Of a DNA stretch of 64,000 nucleotides, positions 14,910-25,122 are shown piece after piece. The position numbers and the translations under genes are program-made. Each line of letters opens with the position of its first letter. Positions within the stretch are counted from its first letter, which is position 1. The DNA is taken from NCBI GenBank assembly GCA_001910725.1, contig MJGA01000001.1, forward strand, positions 620,001 to 684,000. Direction: 5' to 3'. The notes under the pieces are model-generated. The model was not told where the DNA came from. It saw only the letters and a list, made by a program, of their open reading frames with translations, and made no database searches. Source of the stretch: Phanerodontia chrysosporium (Eukaryota > Basidiomycota > Agaricomycetes > Polyporales > Phanerochaetaceae).

Positions 14910-15294
14910 CGCGGTCGTGGATCGCTGCCCTTTGTGTATCCATAGACGCTTCGTGTACAAGCCCTGGTGTGTATCGTATCTCCGAGTATTTCTAAAACTC
15001 TAGCTTCTGTGCCCAAAACCTGGCCTCGCTGGATCTGTGAATGGCATCAGCGGGAAGGAGTCGCAGCAGCTACCGTTTTGGGAACCGATGGAAATCTGTG
15101 GCTTCTTCGCCGTTTGGGTTACGTCTTGACAGCTTTCGAAGCTCTGTCACAAAACCGGATTATATCTAGGTTCGCTCGCCTCCTAATGCGCATGTTTCCC
15201 TCGTTCCTCTTCTGCTCTTCCCCTCGACGCTCGTCGCATCCTGCTCCTCGCCCACTGCACCGCTTGCACTCAGTTTCAATCGCGTACTCAAGTC
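14910..15294. other. Intergenic region, 385 bp
   Basis: Tandem gap holding the ferric reductase 3' UTR and the promoter and C/T-rich leader of the next plus-strand gene. No other feature was seen. Confidence 0.5.
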
Positions 15295-16846
15295 ATGGCC
15301 CCAGCCAGTGTCTACATCGGTGGTATGTGCACTGTCGTCGTTACTGGTACAAATGTTCATAGTGGCTGCACAAACAGGGCTCCCGGAGAGCGTCACCCGC
15401 CTAGAGCTGAACGACGTGCGAGCTTTTGTGACTCAATGAAGGCGGTATATTGAAAGTGTAGCGCATATACCCAGCATCTGTCTATCTACGGCAAAGTGAC
15501 TGCATTGAATATCCACAAAGGTGCGCGACTCGCGCGTCGGCGCGTGAGCGTGGCTGATGGCTATATGCGCTCAGGATACAGTTTTGTGGAATTTGAAGTA
15601 GAAGCGGTACGAGCTACTCCATTCGACAGACACTAATCAAGGCTTACAATTGTCAGGATGCCCTGGTATTCGTGCTTGTATTCCACTCTAGCCAGTTTCT
15701 TATTCTCGGACAACATAGGATTTTGTCGCTGCTTATGCGAAACAGCCTTTCCTCGGGACTGGTGGGGCTCGAATACACATTAGTCATGCATGCCGCTTAT
15801 ATGCTCCCGCAGCCTGCAAAATTGAAGTGGCAAAACAACCCCGTCGCCAGCCCAAAGCAGGAACCCCTGCTCGGATGCCAGAAACGACATCGAATTGTCC
15901 ACGCCTGTATGTAGAAGGCTCTCACTATTCCATACATAAACTCTCGTCTGATTACATGCGCATATAACCAGGTCATCTCCAGAGAACAGTCGCGTTCGTT
16001 ACCCAGTGGTCGTGCATAACCTTAATCCGCAAACATGTTGGCAGGTAGATTCATATATGCTCCTCTACGTGATGAAGTATCGATCGATAATTCTGTAGGA
16101 GTTGAAGGACTTTGGTCGTCGAACCGGCAGTACCGTCGCATTCTGCGACATCGACAGGACAGATCGGCGGAGAGGGTTCGTGGCGCCCTACTGCTATACT
16201 GGACTTCGTCTAAGATTGCCTCAGTTTTCTAGAGTATTACACGCAGGACGCCGCCGATCGTGTCGTAAGAGAGCTCAATAATCAAGAGCTGAAGGGTCAC
16301 CGCGTCACTCTGAATGGCTATGTCAGTTGTCTTCTCTGGCGTTTTAGCGTATAAGCACTGATGCCTCTGCAGGGCAAGAAGACACTTCGAGAGGAAGTTA
16401 CGCAAGTCAGCTGCTCATCACGTTCGCCGATGGGCAGAGAAGATGCACATGTCTCTAGGCCGTCTCGTTCGCCGCCTACAACGCGTAGCAATCGCTTCCA
16501 CCGTTCACGTTCTCCATCGGAACCATATTACCATCCTAGTACCCTGAAACGAGGCCCTCATTACTCTCCGCGAAGGTATGATACAAGAAGTGCCAGCCCA
16601 CGGAGGTTAAAACCCGGATACGAGACCATCTATCCTCCACGACACGAGGACCGTCGGACACGCTTTACAACGGAAGACTCCGCATACGGTGGGATGACCA
16701 GCCGGTCACGGTCACCCACAAGGGGACGGCGCGCAACCGACTACTACGATGACCTAAGCTATATGTCCGACGAGCGAAGACTTCAGATTGATAAGCTTGC
16801 AGATGAATGGATGTCCTACAGCCGTCTCACGCCGCCCAGAATTTGA
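15295..16846 (+). CDS. Two-RRM SR-like RNA-binding protein
   Basis: Looks like a classical SR splicing factor of the Srp2/SRSF4-6 layout. RRM1 begins at the start codon: RNP2 is SVYIGGL, followed by YGKVTALNIHK and RNP1 GYSFVEFEVEA, all on short exons joined by GT-AG introns. A basic linker (IEVAKQPRRQPKAGTPAR) leads to RRM2, with RYPVVVHNLNP, GSTVAFCDIDR and DAADRVVRELNNQELKGHRV. The last exon (16374 on) is an RS-type tail with many SRS, SRSP and RS pairs (for example TSRSRSPTRGR) and ends YSRLTPPRI. The exon boundary inside RRM2 near 16175-16235 is uncertain: simple splicing loses part of the expected RNP1. A nuclear role in pre-mRNA splicing or mRNA export is inferred from the domains. Confidence 0.75.
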
Positions 16847-17005
16847 TCAAGCTGTGTTGCCTCCTTGCCCATTGGTGCCTCTTCCCCATTGTCTTCTGCA
16901 CCCACTTCACATCACGTACTACTCGTGACGTTCGGATGTATTTTTAGTAGCAAGGATTCTCGTATGTTGTAAGCTTTCGAAGGACGTTCAGCACGTGTAG
17001 GCCTA

Positions 17006-18463
17006 TTATTTCCGTTTGCCCTTGTAGAACTCGAGAAATGCCACCTTGTCCTCCCAGCCCAGTCCAACGCGCTTCATCTTGCCGATTTGCGCAATCAACG
17101 CCGCACAGGCTTCCGAAAGCACATCGTCGTTCTTGCTGCCAGGAGTCGCGAACTCGCTCGCGAGGAACGCGCCGGAGCTTGGCGCCTCGGACGGGGCGAG
17201 AAGGCGGATGGAAAGCGTCAGCGGGAGGAGTGTGCTCGCGAGCTTGAATACATGCGGCAGAGGGTTGAGCGTCGGAGAGGGGATGGAATGGGACAGCGTT
17301 GGGGCCAAGGCCGTAGGCGGGTCGTACCTGGCGGGCTGTCGGAGAAGGCAAGCGCGAACTACAAGATGAAGCGCTTACCTCACGCACATAATGAAGACCT
17401 GGAAGTCCTTTACGGGCAGGGTAAACCTAGGAAAGACGTTCGAGAACCGGAGGAGGCCTCGGCCGTTGCTCGTAGTGCACTCCGGGAAGACGACGATGGG
17501 CCTGTCCGCGTTCTTGCGTATCTCCTCGAACGAGCTGTGTTCTCCGGCCTCTTCCTTGCTCAATGGTACGGTCCCCGTGGCAGAAATCATGCTAAATAGC
17601 GAGGCCTTGCGGAAGCCGACGATGTTCGAGCGCGGCGTCGGCGTGCGCGTCGAGGGCGAGGCGATCGCTGCGGAGCCGGTGCCAGTGCGGCGACCGGGCT
17701 TCACGGAGAGCGGCGTCGAGACTTGAGATGACGACGACGTGTCTACGGGCTCAGAGACTGGGAGGAGGAATATCGGGTTGAACCTAGGAAGCGTCAGACG
17801 TGTGGGGAGTGAAGATGTGGGGGGATGCACACCGGAACGCTAGCCAAAGCAGCTCTATCCACGATGCCCAATTGGAGACTATCACGTCGCCAGCTTTGGG
17901 TTTCCATGTCTCAGGTCCTTTGGGCCCCGGAGGCTGCGCTGCAGTTAAGCGTGGTCTCGTGGCGGCAGAACGAGCGTGCTTACTTGCGCTTTCGCGTCAC
18001 AACCTCGACCGGGATCCACCATACGCCTACTAGCAGGAGTACCAAGCGAGCGATGACTGCGGTAAATATGTGTGATGCTACACGGTATAATGGAGGTATG
18101 GGTTTCTAGAGCTGCGCCTCAGTGCACTGCACATGAAGAAATGCATGTGAACGCACCAGTACACCACACACTCCGCCCACTAAAAGCGCGTAGAGCACGC
18201 CCAGAGCAACGACTAGTGCCGTTCTTATAATACCCACAGCATAACCTATCGGAAGTAGGACTGTCGCGAGGATGTCCGAGCTGACTGGGGGGACTGGGGT
18301 GAGGAAAGGCTGTACGGCCGCTATGTCAACGTTGTGTGCTGAGGACACTCGTGCAAAGTGGAGCACACCTGGATACCTGTGCCAGGATCCTAAGTCACTG
18401 TCAGCTGGTTATCCCATGCCATGGGACGAGGAATCTCACCCGGAACGCAGAGAACTTCTCCAT
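17006..18463 (-). CDS. LOA1: Loa1/Vps66-like lysophospholipid acyltransferase
   Basis: Membrane protein of the fungal Loa1 (Vps66) group, which acylates lysophosphatidic acid and affects lipid droplets and vacuolar sorting. The start MEKFSAFR (ATG 18463) is joined through a 21-nt micro-exon at 18369-18389 coding DPGTGIQ to PFLTPVPPVSSD at 18309. Two hydrophobic segments follow (LLPIGYAVGIIRTALVVALG; FTAVIARLVLLLVGVWWIP). Acyltransferase motif I is SNWASWIELLWLAF, without the standard His and Asp. The substrate motif is VVFPECTTSNGRGLLRF, with Cys where FPEGT has Gly. The protein ends FLEFYKGKRK, a basic tail. Motif I is also altered in yeast Loa1-like proteins, so activity is not excluded. 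It shares a 172-bp divergent promoter with the ankyrin/FYVE gene. Confidence 0.78.
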
Positions 18464-18635
18464 GGCCAGCCAGCAGGCAGAGCGCAAGCGTCGGGAGCGC
18501 CACAACGGAGCGCACGACCAGAGGCGCCGGGATGTAATCATTGGCGCTAAGAGCCCCGGACGCCGAACGCGAAATTGACCGTTACGTCCACCGCGGACAC
18601 TCTCCCTCCATCTCTCCTATTCACCCCAGGCGACG

Positions 18636-21600
18636 ATGTCGGCGGGGTCGTCGCTGCACACCGACCCGCTTGCCACCATTGACGAGTGCGTCCTCCTTCT
18701 GCTGCACCCCGTGACGTGTCTGACCCCCGAGCGACCCCAGGGTGTCCAGCGCTGCACACTCCAACGCGCCGTCCCCGGGTCCCGCAGACGACGATAACGA
18801 CTCGGATGAAGAGTTTGTGTATCCCGGAGTGTCAGAAACTGTCGTGAGCGACCCTTTGCGCGACCCTTCGCCGCCGCACCCGGCAGAGAGCCTGGCGCCG
18901 TCTGTGCAAGAGCCGCCTCTATCAGTGTCCTCCAGGGACGTGTCACAAGAGCCCGAGGAGCCTTTCCAGTCCCTACCGGAGCCGGCGCCTGCCAAGACAC
19001 ATCCTTCGCCAGCTCAACTTGAATCTCTGCAGGCTGCTGCGTCCAGCGGCGATCTTGCTCTTCTACAGAAGCTCTTTCGTACGGCCCTGCAAACTGGAGA
19101 GGTAGAGCCGTTTGCATTAGCAAACGACGCGTCTCCACGCACCGGATTAACTGCATTGCATGCTGCTTCGAGTCGAGGCTACCTGGATATTGTAAAATGG
19201 CGTGAGTGCTATCATCGCCACCTCTGGTGCGACTTCTGACATCACATTCTAGTGGTCGAGGAATGCGGTGCTATACCAGATATTGAAGACAAAGAGGGCG
19301 AGGTCAACAACCTGTCACATAATACTCTTGTCTGTGCTAACCTCGAAATTGCAGACTGCCCTGCACAAGGCTGCATTGCACGGACACCTTTCGGTTATCA
19401 CCTATCTCCTTCCTGGGAAGGCAGATGTTCATACCCAAGACAATGATGGCTGGACTGCTCTCCATAATGCATGTTCGAAAGTGAGTCCTTCTAATTTTGC
19501 AAGTCCCAGTCTCTTGACGCATCACTCTCCAGGGTTACTTGGATATTGTTAGATACTTATGTGAGCAAGGTGGCGCAGCCGCAGTGATTGAGGGTGCGCG
19601 TGGTGTAGACAGGAAGAGTAAAGGCGGATGGACTCCTCTAAGTGAGTCCTTGGTCGTACTTAATTGCTGCTCGTCGTCTCATCTTTGCAGTGAACGCGGC
19701 TTCAAAGGGGCACCTGCCTGTCGTGTTGTATCTATTAACTAAGCAGTCCGCGGACCCTCTCGTTCGCAACAACTGGGGCGAGACTGCCTACGACATTGCT
19801 GCCGCTGTGTTCGAAGTCTGGATCTGCGAGGTGCGCTTCCGAGAAATGGTCGTGTGCCCATACTCATCTGTCACGACACACTCCAGGTGCTTCAGAAAGC
19901 AGAATCAGAGAAGTGGCGTGGTACTACAGTGCCCTACAACCCTCTGGCCGTGCACACAACTGTCCCGATAGTGATATATGAGCACCAGCGACTCGACATG
20001 CGTCTGAAGACACTCGCTGTCAACGGCGGGCGTCCCAAGTTCTCCGCTTCTGGGTTGGGAAGAAGAGGTCGTCGTGCGCCTTATGAACTCCGCTTACCGG
20101 TACCGGACGGAAGTACTGGCAAGAGACTCGTGCCTGCTTGGCGCAGCGACGTCCAGCTCCCACTTCGCGAGGATGCCTTTAAGCTACCGACTCCCGGAAG
20201 CGAAAACGCAGAGGGTGCCGAAAGGAGTCATTTCTGGCTGTAAGTCCCCAAGGCTCCGGAAGTGTACTAGCTTGTTGAGCCCTCACTCCAGATCCGACTG
20301 GACGCTAGATATCACACACCCGAGCGTCGATGCCGAAGAAGGCTGGCAATATGCACACACCTTTGACGATGCTGACGAGACATGGACGGCCGAACAGCCT
20401 GCGCAGCTTCAGCGTCTCTTGTCGGGCAGCGGGGCCATGACCGCAGGTCTCGGTGGCACGAACAGTGGTTCTGGCTCTCGCGGGCGCTCTACCACCTCGC
20501 ATTCGTGGGTCCGGAGGAGGAGATGGGTTCGTGTCATGCGCCGCCGTCTGGACATCCCGCCTCTGCCATTCATGCAACCCGATGGCGCGCTGTACTTGTT
20601 GGATGGCGATGGTGCGCTAGTGCCATTCGTTGAAGAGCAAGATCCCGAGTTTCATGGTGCTGAGGGCCAGGAGCTAGGCTCGATGCCTAGCAGCGCTCTG
20701 ACTTCGGCACAAGACTATGTCGCCCGTGCTAGGTATCTTGCTGGCGCACAGAATGGCGATGCGGAGTCGGTTGCTGGTTCAGATGCGGTGCAAGCGCGCC
20801 GTGCCATTGCGAAGCTGGAGAGGGCTACGACGGAGCTTCGCCAGGGCATTCTCGGTACGTCTTCCCTTATCGTCGCACTGTGCCTGTCCTGAGCAGTCTT
20901 CAGGTGATGACGACGCCGAGCGTAAGACACAGGCGGAAGTCCTACTCAACGCATATAGCCGTGAGCTGGAACGCAGGCGTCTTGCAGCGGGTGCCCAGGG
21001 CCTACTGATTTCCGGGGACGGCGAGGATGAGTATGATGACGACGACTCTGACGAGGAGTCCTTCCACTACCCCGGGTCCTCGCCCCACGAGACAATCCGC
21101 CCGCCATCTGTGAGGTCCAGCAATACCGACTACTTCAGCAGGAGCGCGTCAACAACGCGCGGTCCCACCGACCTCACGCCGCATCTCTCGCAGGCGTCGG
21201 AGTTCCGTGTCCCGACACACGAGGCCCCGCAAAAGGTCCTGAGCCCTCGATGGACGCCGCCCACTCCGCATCAAGTCCACCCGACTTGGGAACGGGATGA
21301 GGCCGTTAGCCAGTGCCGTGCATGTGCCAGGCGGTTCAACTTCATCACAAGAAGAGTAAGTGTGATCTTGTTATTTACGAACATCGCATAGCTAACACAT
21401 CTTTACAGCATGTAAGAGCAGATCGTCCGCATATACCCGCTTTTTTACTGAACATCTGTCCAGCATTGCCGGCGCTGCGGCCGAATCTTCTGCGACAGAT
21501 GCTCGTCGTACCGCGCACTCCTCGACCCGTCCGATATCGTGCACGATCCAGCCTACGTCGAGTCCTCGACGGCCTCGTCGTCGTCGCAGCGGGTCTGCCA

Positions 21601-22269
21601 GTCGTGTTACGAAGAAGTCACCGCGAGCGTCCCGAACGGGCTGCACGCCTCGCGGACGAACTCGATGGAGCGCATCGTTGTCGACCAGCGTCGGCTCCAG
21701 ATCCCGAGCCCAAGCCGCAACGGCGAGACCAGCTCGCAGATCAGCGACCTCGCAGAGTGAGCGCTGTCCCATTACTCCTTGCTTTTGAGATCGAGTGCTG
21801 ACGCGGCGTTGCAGCTGTCCTGTTTGCGGCGTCAACTTGTGTGACGTCGGGCCGGCGTCGTTGCAGGAGGCGCATGTCCGAAACTGCCTCGAGGGCGGCA
21901 GCAGCGCGTCGCCCCAGACCGCGAAGTACCTGGTCTATAAGCTGCCCAAGGAGAGTGCGCTGATTGGTACTGAGTGTAAGCGGCGGGCTGCCCCTTTTGC
22001 TCCGCGAAGCCGTTGTCTGACTTGATCCACGCAGGTGTTATCTGCCTCGAGGAGTTTGTTGAGGGTAAGGATTGATGCCCCTGTGTGATGTACGCCTGCT
22101 GAATTGCTCGTCTACAGGCTGCACCGTTGCCAGACTGAGCTGTTTGTGCAGCTTCCACAACGGTATGTTTGCGCGTTCTCCGTCATCGATAATCTCAATT
22201 GACTCGGCTGCAGCATGCCTGTCATCCTGGCTGCAGCGTGGAAGAAGCTGCCCTGTGCACGCCCGGTGA
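18636..22269 (+). CDS. Ankyrin-DysF-FYVE-RING multidomain protein
   Basis: Large endomembrane-type protein with an unusual domain string. After an acidic, Pro-rich N-terminus (MSAGSSLHTDPLATIDE spliced to VSSAAHSNAPSPGP) come about four ankyrin repeats (TALHAASSRGYLDIVKW, TALHKAALHGHLSVITYLL, GWTALHNACSKGYLDIVRYL, NAASKGHLPVVLYLL). A DysF-like segment pairs SDWTLDITHP...GWQYAHTFDD with RRRRWVRVMRRR. A FYVE finger follows (CRACARRFNFITRR spliced to HHCRRCGRIFCDRCSSYRAL), then a CPVCGVNLCDV...HVRNCLEGG zinc element. The C-terminal RING-H2 reads CVICLEEF...CLCSFHNACLSSWLQ...CPVH. FYVE domains bind PI3P on endosomes and RING-H2 domains usually give ubiquitin ligase activity, so an endosomal E3 like yeast Pib1 is inferred. 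Around ten introns are needed; the last exons are very short. Confidence 0.82.
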
Positions 22270-22382
22270 GCGGTCTCGCCATTTGGTCCCCCTAGTATAC
22301 CCCTACTATCACAACCCATACGGATTTCGTAATATTACACGGCAATATATGAACACATTTACGGTCGGAATTCGTCCGTGGG

Positions 22383-23385
22383 TCAGTCACCGTCACGGTC
22401 GAAGAAATTGTTCCTTGGAATTCGGCTTTCGTCGATGCGGATGATTGAGGAGTAGTCTTCATAGTCCGGTTCGATAATGTCTTGTCCTTTCCGGCCGTCA
22501 TCTTGGTCGTCCTCGAACCAATGAGAGGGATCATCGTCAGAATCGTCGTCGTCTTCGTCGTCTTCGAGATCTGACTCCGTTGGCTTGTAGTTCCTGCGAC
22601 GCGATGAGTGAAGAACGAGTGGGGCTGGAAGAGAAGGGGCTCACATAAACGCCCAAATGCGTGCCTCCTGCTCCTCCCTGGTCAAAGCCCGGTCCCCCTT
22701 CTGAGGCAGGCCCATGCGCCGCCGCCTCTCCTCCTGCTTCTCCTCCTGCTCTTTCTTGCGTTGAACCTCGGCCCTATGAGCCGCTGCTTCAATCTCCATA
22801 GCCTCCTGGAAGGTGAAGACTTCCCCAGCCCTACTCGTATTCGATTCTTGTATTCTCGCGGACTAGAATGCGGCGAATCAGCGAGATGGGCAACACGAGG
22901 ATGGATGCGGCGCACAAATTTGGCCAGTGCGCGCTGCTTGGCACTTATGGGGCGGGGTTCCGGCGGCGGGTGGTTGTCGATGTGCATGGGGTCCTCCTCC
23001 TGCAGAGTCGTATCATGGAGCTTCTTCTGTATGTCGTCCACACCGAGCTCGACTAAGCGTCTTTCAATGGCAGCCTGTTCGGCATGTATCCGTTGCACGT
23101 ACGTGGAACTGGAGGGTCCGCTGGTGCACGGCAGGGTTAGCAGCGCGGTGATGCACAGGATCGGACAGGGCGGACGTACGACTCCTCGAGCCGCTTGCTG
23201 TTCCGGACGTGGCGTTGCCTGAGTTCGCGGATGCCGAGCTCGGAAACGGCGCGCTCCTTGGGCCGTGGCGACGGTAGAAAACCATGGGGGACCACGCGCT
23301 GCGGCCTGCCGCCTGGCGACGACGGTGGCGAGGTCCCTGTGGGGGACATGCGGGGATGTGAGCGTGTAGGAGAGACAGCCGGCAT
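22383..23385 (-). CDS. Acidic coiled-coil protein of unknown function
   Basis: Not recognised. The start MPAVSPTRSHPRMSPTG (23385) opens a Ser/Pro-rich N-terminus. Then come helical, charged segments (ERAVSELGIRELRQRHVRN; YVQRIHAEQAAIERRLVELG; KPISAKQRALAKF-like), a highly charged coiled coil (AHRAEVQRKKEQEEKQEERR) and an acidic C-terminus (ESDLEDDEDDDDSDDDPSHW) ending NNFFDRDGD. At least three introns; one donor lies after KRLEES near 23185. The Asp/Ser runs explain the GTC/ATC-rich plus strand near 22530-22570. It converges on the ankyrin/FYVE gene with 113 bp between stops. An in-frame ATG at 23427 is possible. Confidence 0.6.
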
Positions 23386-23751
23386 TGTATGGCAATAGCG
23401 TATGCTGCGCCTGTGAGAGAGGGACAAGAGCTGATGAGAGGGATGAGTCTAGCGAGCCGGTACTTATACCGATCCCATTGAGGACGTATGTTTGGCCTCC
23501 GACCTTCCGTCACTCCCTGATCCGGAAGGTCTTCAGGTTCGCTGACGCAGCCGTCCTCACATCCTCAGCGGCAATCGCTCTGCAGGTCCGTGCACTGTCC
23601 ATGCTTCAGTGTCTCTTGTTCCACCGCCTCCGGCCATCATATATTCGAAATGTTACACTGCAGCTACTTGATACATCCCGCCACCGAAAGCTAGCGATGC
23701 CCAGCATGATTTTCCCCATTTCCGTGTCCGAATTCCTATCCGCCGTATTCC

Positions 23752-24886
23752 TCACATGTACATGTTGTGACCAGGCTGCGTAGCATACGTGAGTCTTAGC
23801 TGGACAGCGCTGATATCAGCTCTGATTACTTACACCAGGCGGAGGGAAATCGTCAAAGTCGGGGTCCCTCGTGTTGCCGCCTCCCGGCGTTCCTCCTCTG
23901 CCTGCGCCCGGACCTCTGCCCGGGATTGGCCCGCCAGGGAAGGGTCCAAGTCCTGGTCCGACCGGATCGAACCTGGCGCCTGGGGGCGCACCCATCGGTG
24001 GCAGATAGCCGTCGCCACCCCACGGACCCCTTCCACCACGCCCTCCTAAGGCGGGGCCAAAGATAGGGTGATTGGGTCCCACGAACATACCGTCTCCCCC
24101 ATTGTCGGGGAACAGAGAAGGGGGCGCGAACGGATTACGTGGGAAGGGTTCTCTGTCGCTACGTCCAATCTCCAGAGGATTGCGCGGCGGCACTTGCAGC
24201 GGTTCTCCTTCGTTAGGTCCTTGGGGAGGGAAGACAGGCTGAGGGCGTGCAGGTGGCGGCTGCCTTGATGGGCCAGCTTGGGTAGTTGCCGACTCAGCCT
24301 GTTCAGTGTAACCTTCCTTACGTAGGCCCGGGATTAGCTTTTGCACGATCATGAGCTGATACTGAGACATGAAGTCTGTGACGCGGTTGGACGAAATAAA
24401 TCCGTGAATGAGGGGTGATGCGTCTGCTGCGCTGGGATCGTGCGGGAAAAAGGACGGGGACGTAAAATCATTGGATGGAACGTCCAATGATGCCACTTTA
24501 TCGGTCTGTGAAGAGAGATTAGACATCCCGTCTCCAGGGACGTTGAAGGGAGGGCGCACTTCAACAGCTATAGCATTGATAGTAAAGCGAGTGCCGAGCT
24601 TGGCTAGCTTCAATACAAATTCAAGACTACTCTGTTCATGTTTGTATCTGAAGGTATAATGACCAGGTCCATGAGCATTCCAACCCTCAGGGAGGACGTT
24701 GCCCTCATAGCTGGTTTGGGAAGAGGAGTCGTCTACGCCGACTAAGCGGAAGCCTAGCACATCCATGGCAGCATGGATAAGAGCGGCGAGTCCATCTTGA
24801 GGTGACTTCAAGGTCTTGTCCTGTGTCGGGAGCAGCTTTGGCAGCTTAGCGATGAGGACAGACGGGTCAAGGATGCTCGAGCTCAT
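23752..24886 (-). CDS. Proteasome regulator PI31 (PSMF1/Fub1-like)
   Basis: Binds the 20S proteasome. The N-terminal FP domain (MSSSILDPSVLIAKLPKLLP to the KLAKLGTRFTINAIAVE strand) is followed by a Pro/Gly-rich disordered half with RNPLEIGRSDREPFP and the conserved DPDFDDFPPPG element. A short intron (about 55 nt, near 23774-23829) joins FPPPG to a tiny last exon, PGHNMYM. The last three residues, Met-Tyr-Met, match the HbYX (hydrophobic-Tyr-any) rule by which proteasome activators and PI31 insert in alpha-ring pockets. ATG at 24886 is the only sensible start. A DNA transposon begins 58 bp upstream of it, so the native promoter has been displaced. Three more proteasome genes lie at 42-46 kb. 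Confidence 0.88.
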
Positions 24887-24927
24887 GGCTGCTTGCGGAT
24901 GAGGATGAGATCATGCTGCGCGGTTAG

Positions 24928-24933
24928 ACGCGT
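24928..24933. promoter_or_regulatory. ACGCGT box upstream of PI31
   Basis: ACGCGT lies 42 bp before the PI31 start and 11 bp before the transposon end. The same hexamer occurs in the other two proteasome promoters of this window. It is short, and functional meaning is inference. Confidence 0.25.
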
Positions 24934-24944
24934 ACACTTCATTA

Positions 24945-24979
24945 AGATAGAGCTCGTGCAGTTTCGACCATGCCACGTG
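24945..24979 (+). repeat. Left terminal inverted repeat of the transposon
   Basis: Begins AGATAGAGCTCGTGCAGTTT and ends GCCACGTG. It is the reverse complement of 27784-27818 except at 24971. The preceding TA is the target-site duplication. Confidence 0.92.
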
Positions 24980-25122
24980 AAAGTGAGAAGCCGTGACATT
25001 GATGTGACAGGAAGTGACAGCCGCGTCGTGCATCGCGAGAGAGACTGCAGGAACCACAGCGTGTACTACGAAAAAGATATCAACTATATACATGGTAGAT
25101 TAGATATTTGTAACAGCATATG

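Noticed and set aside
17087..17599. 170-codon plus-strand frame
   Set aside because: Shadow of the last exons of the Loa1-like gene.
18463..18611. Alternative upstream start for the Loa1-like gene (MEGECPRWT joined to a hydrophobic segment)
   Set aside because: It splices in frame, but the MEKFSAFR + DPGTGIQ + PFLTPVPP model agrees with the family and explains the sequence better.
22520..22575. GTC/TCG-rich stretch resembling a microsatellite
   Set aside because: It codes the acidic Asp/Ser run of the minus-strand unknown protein.
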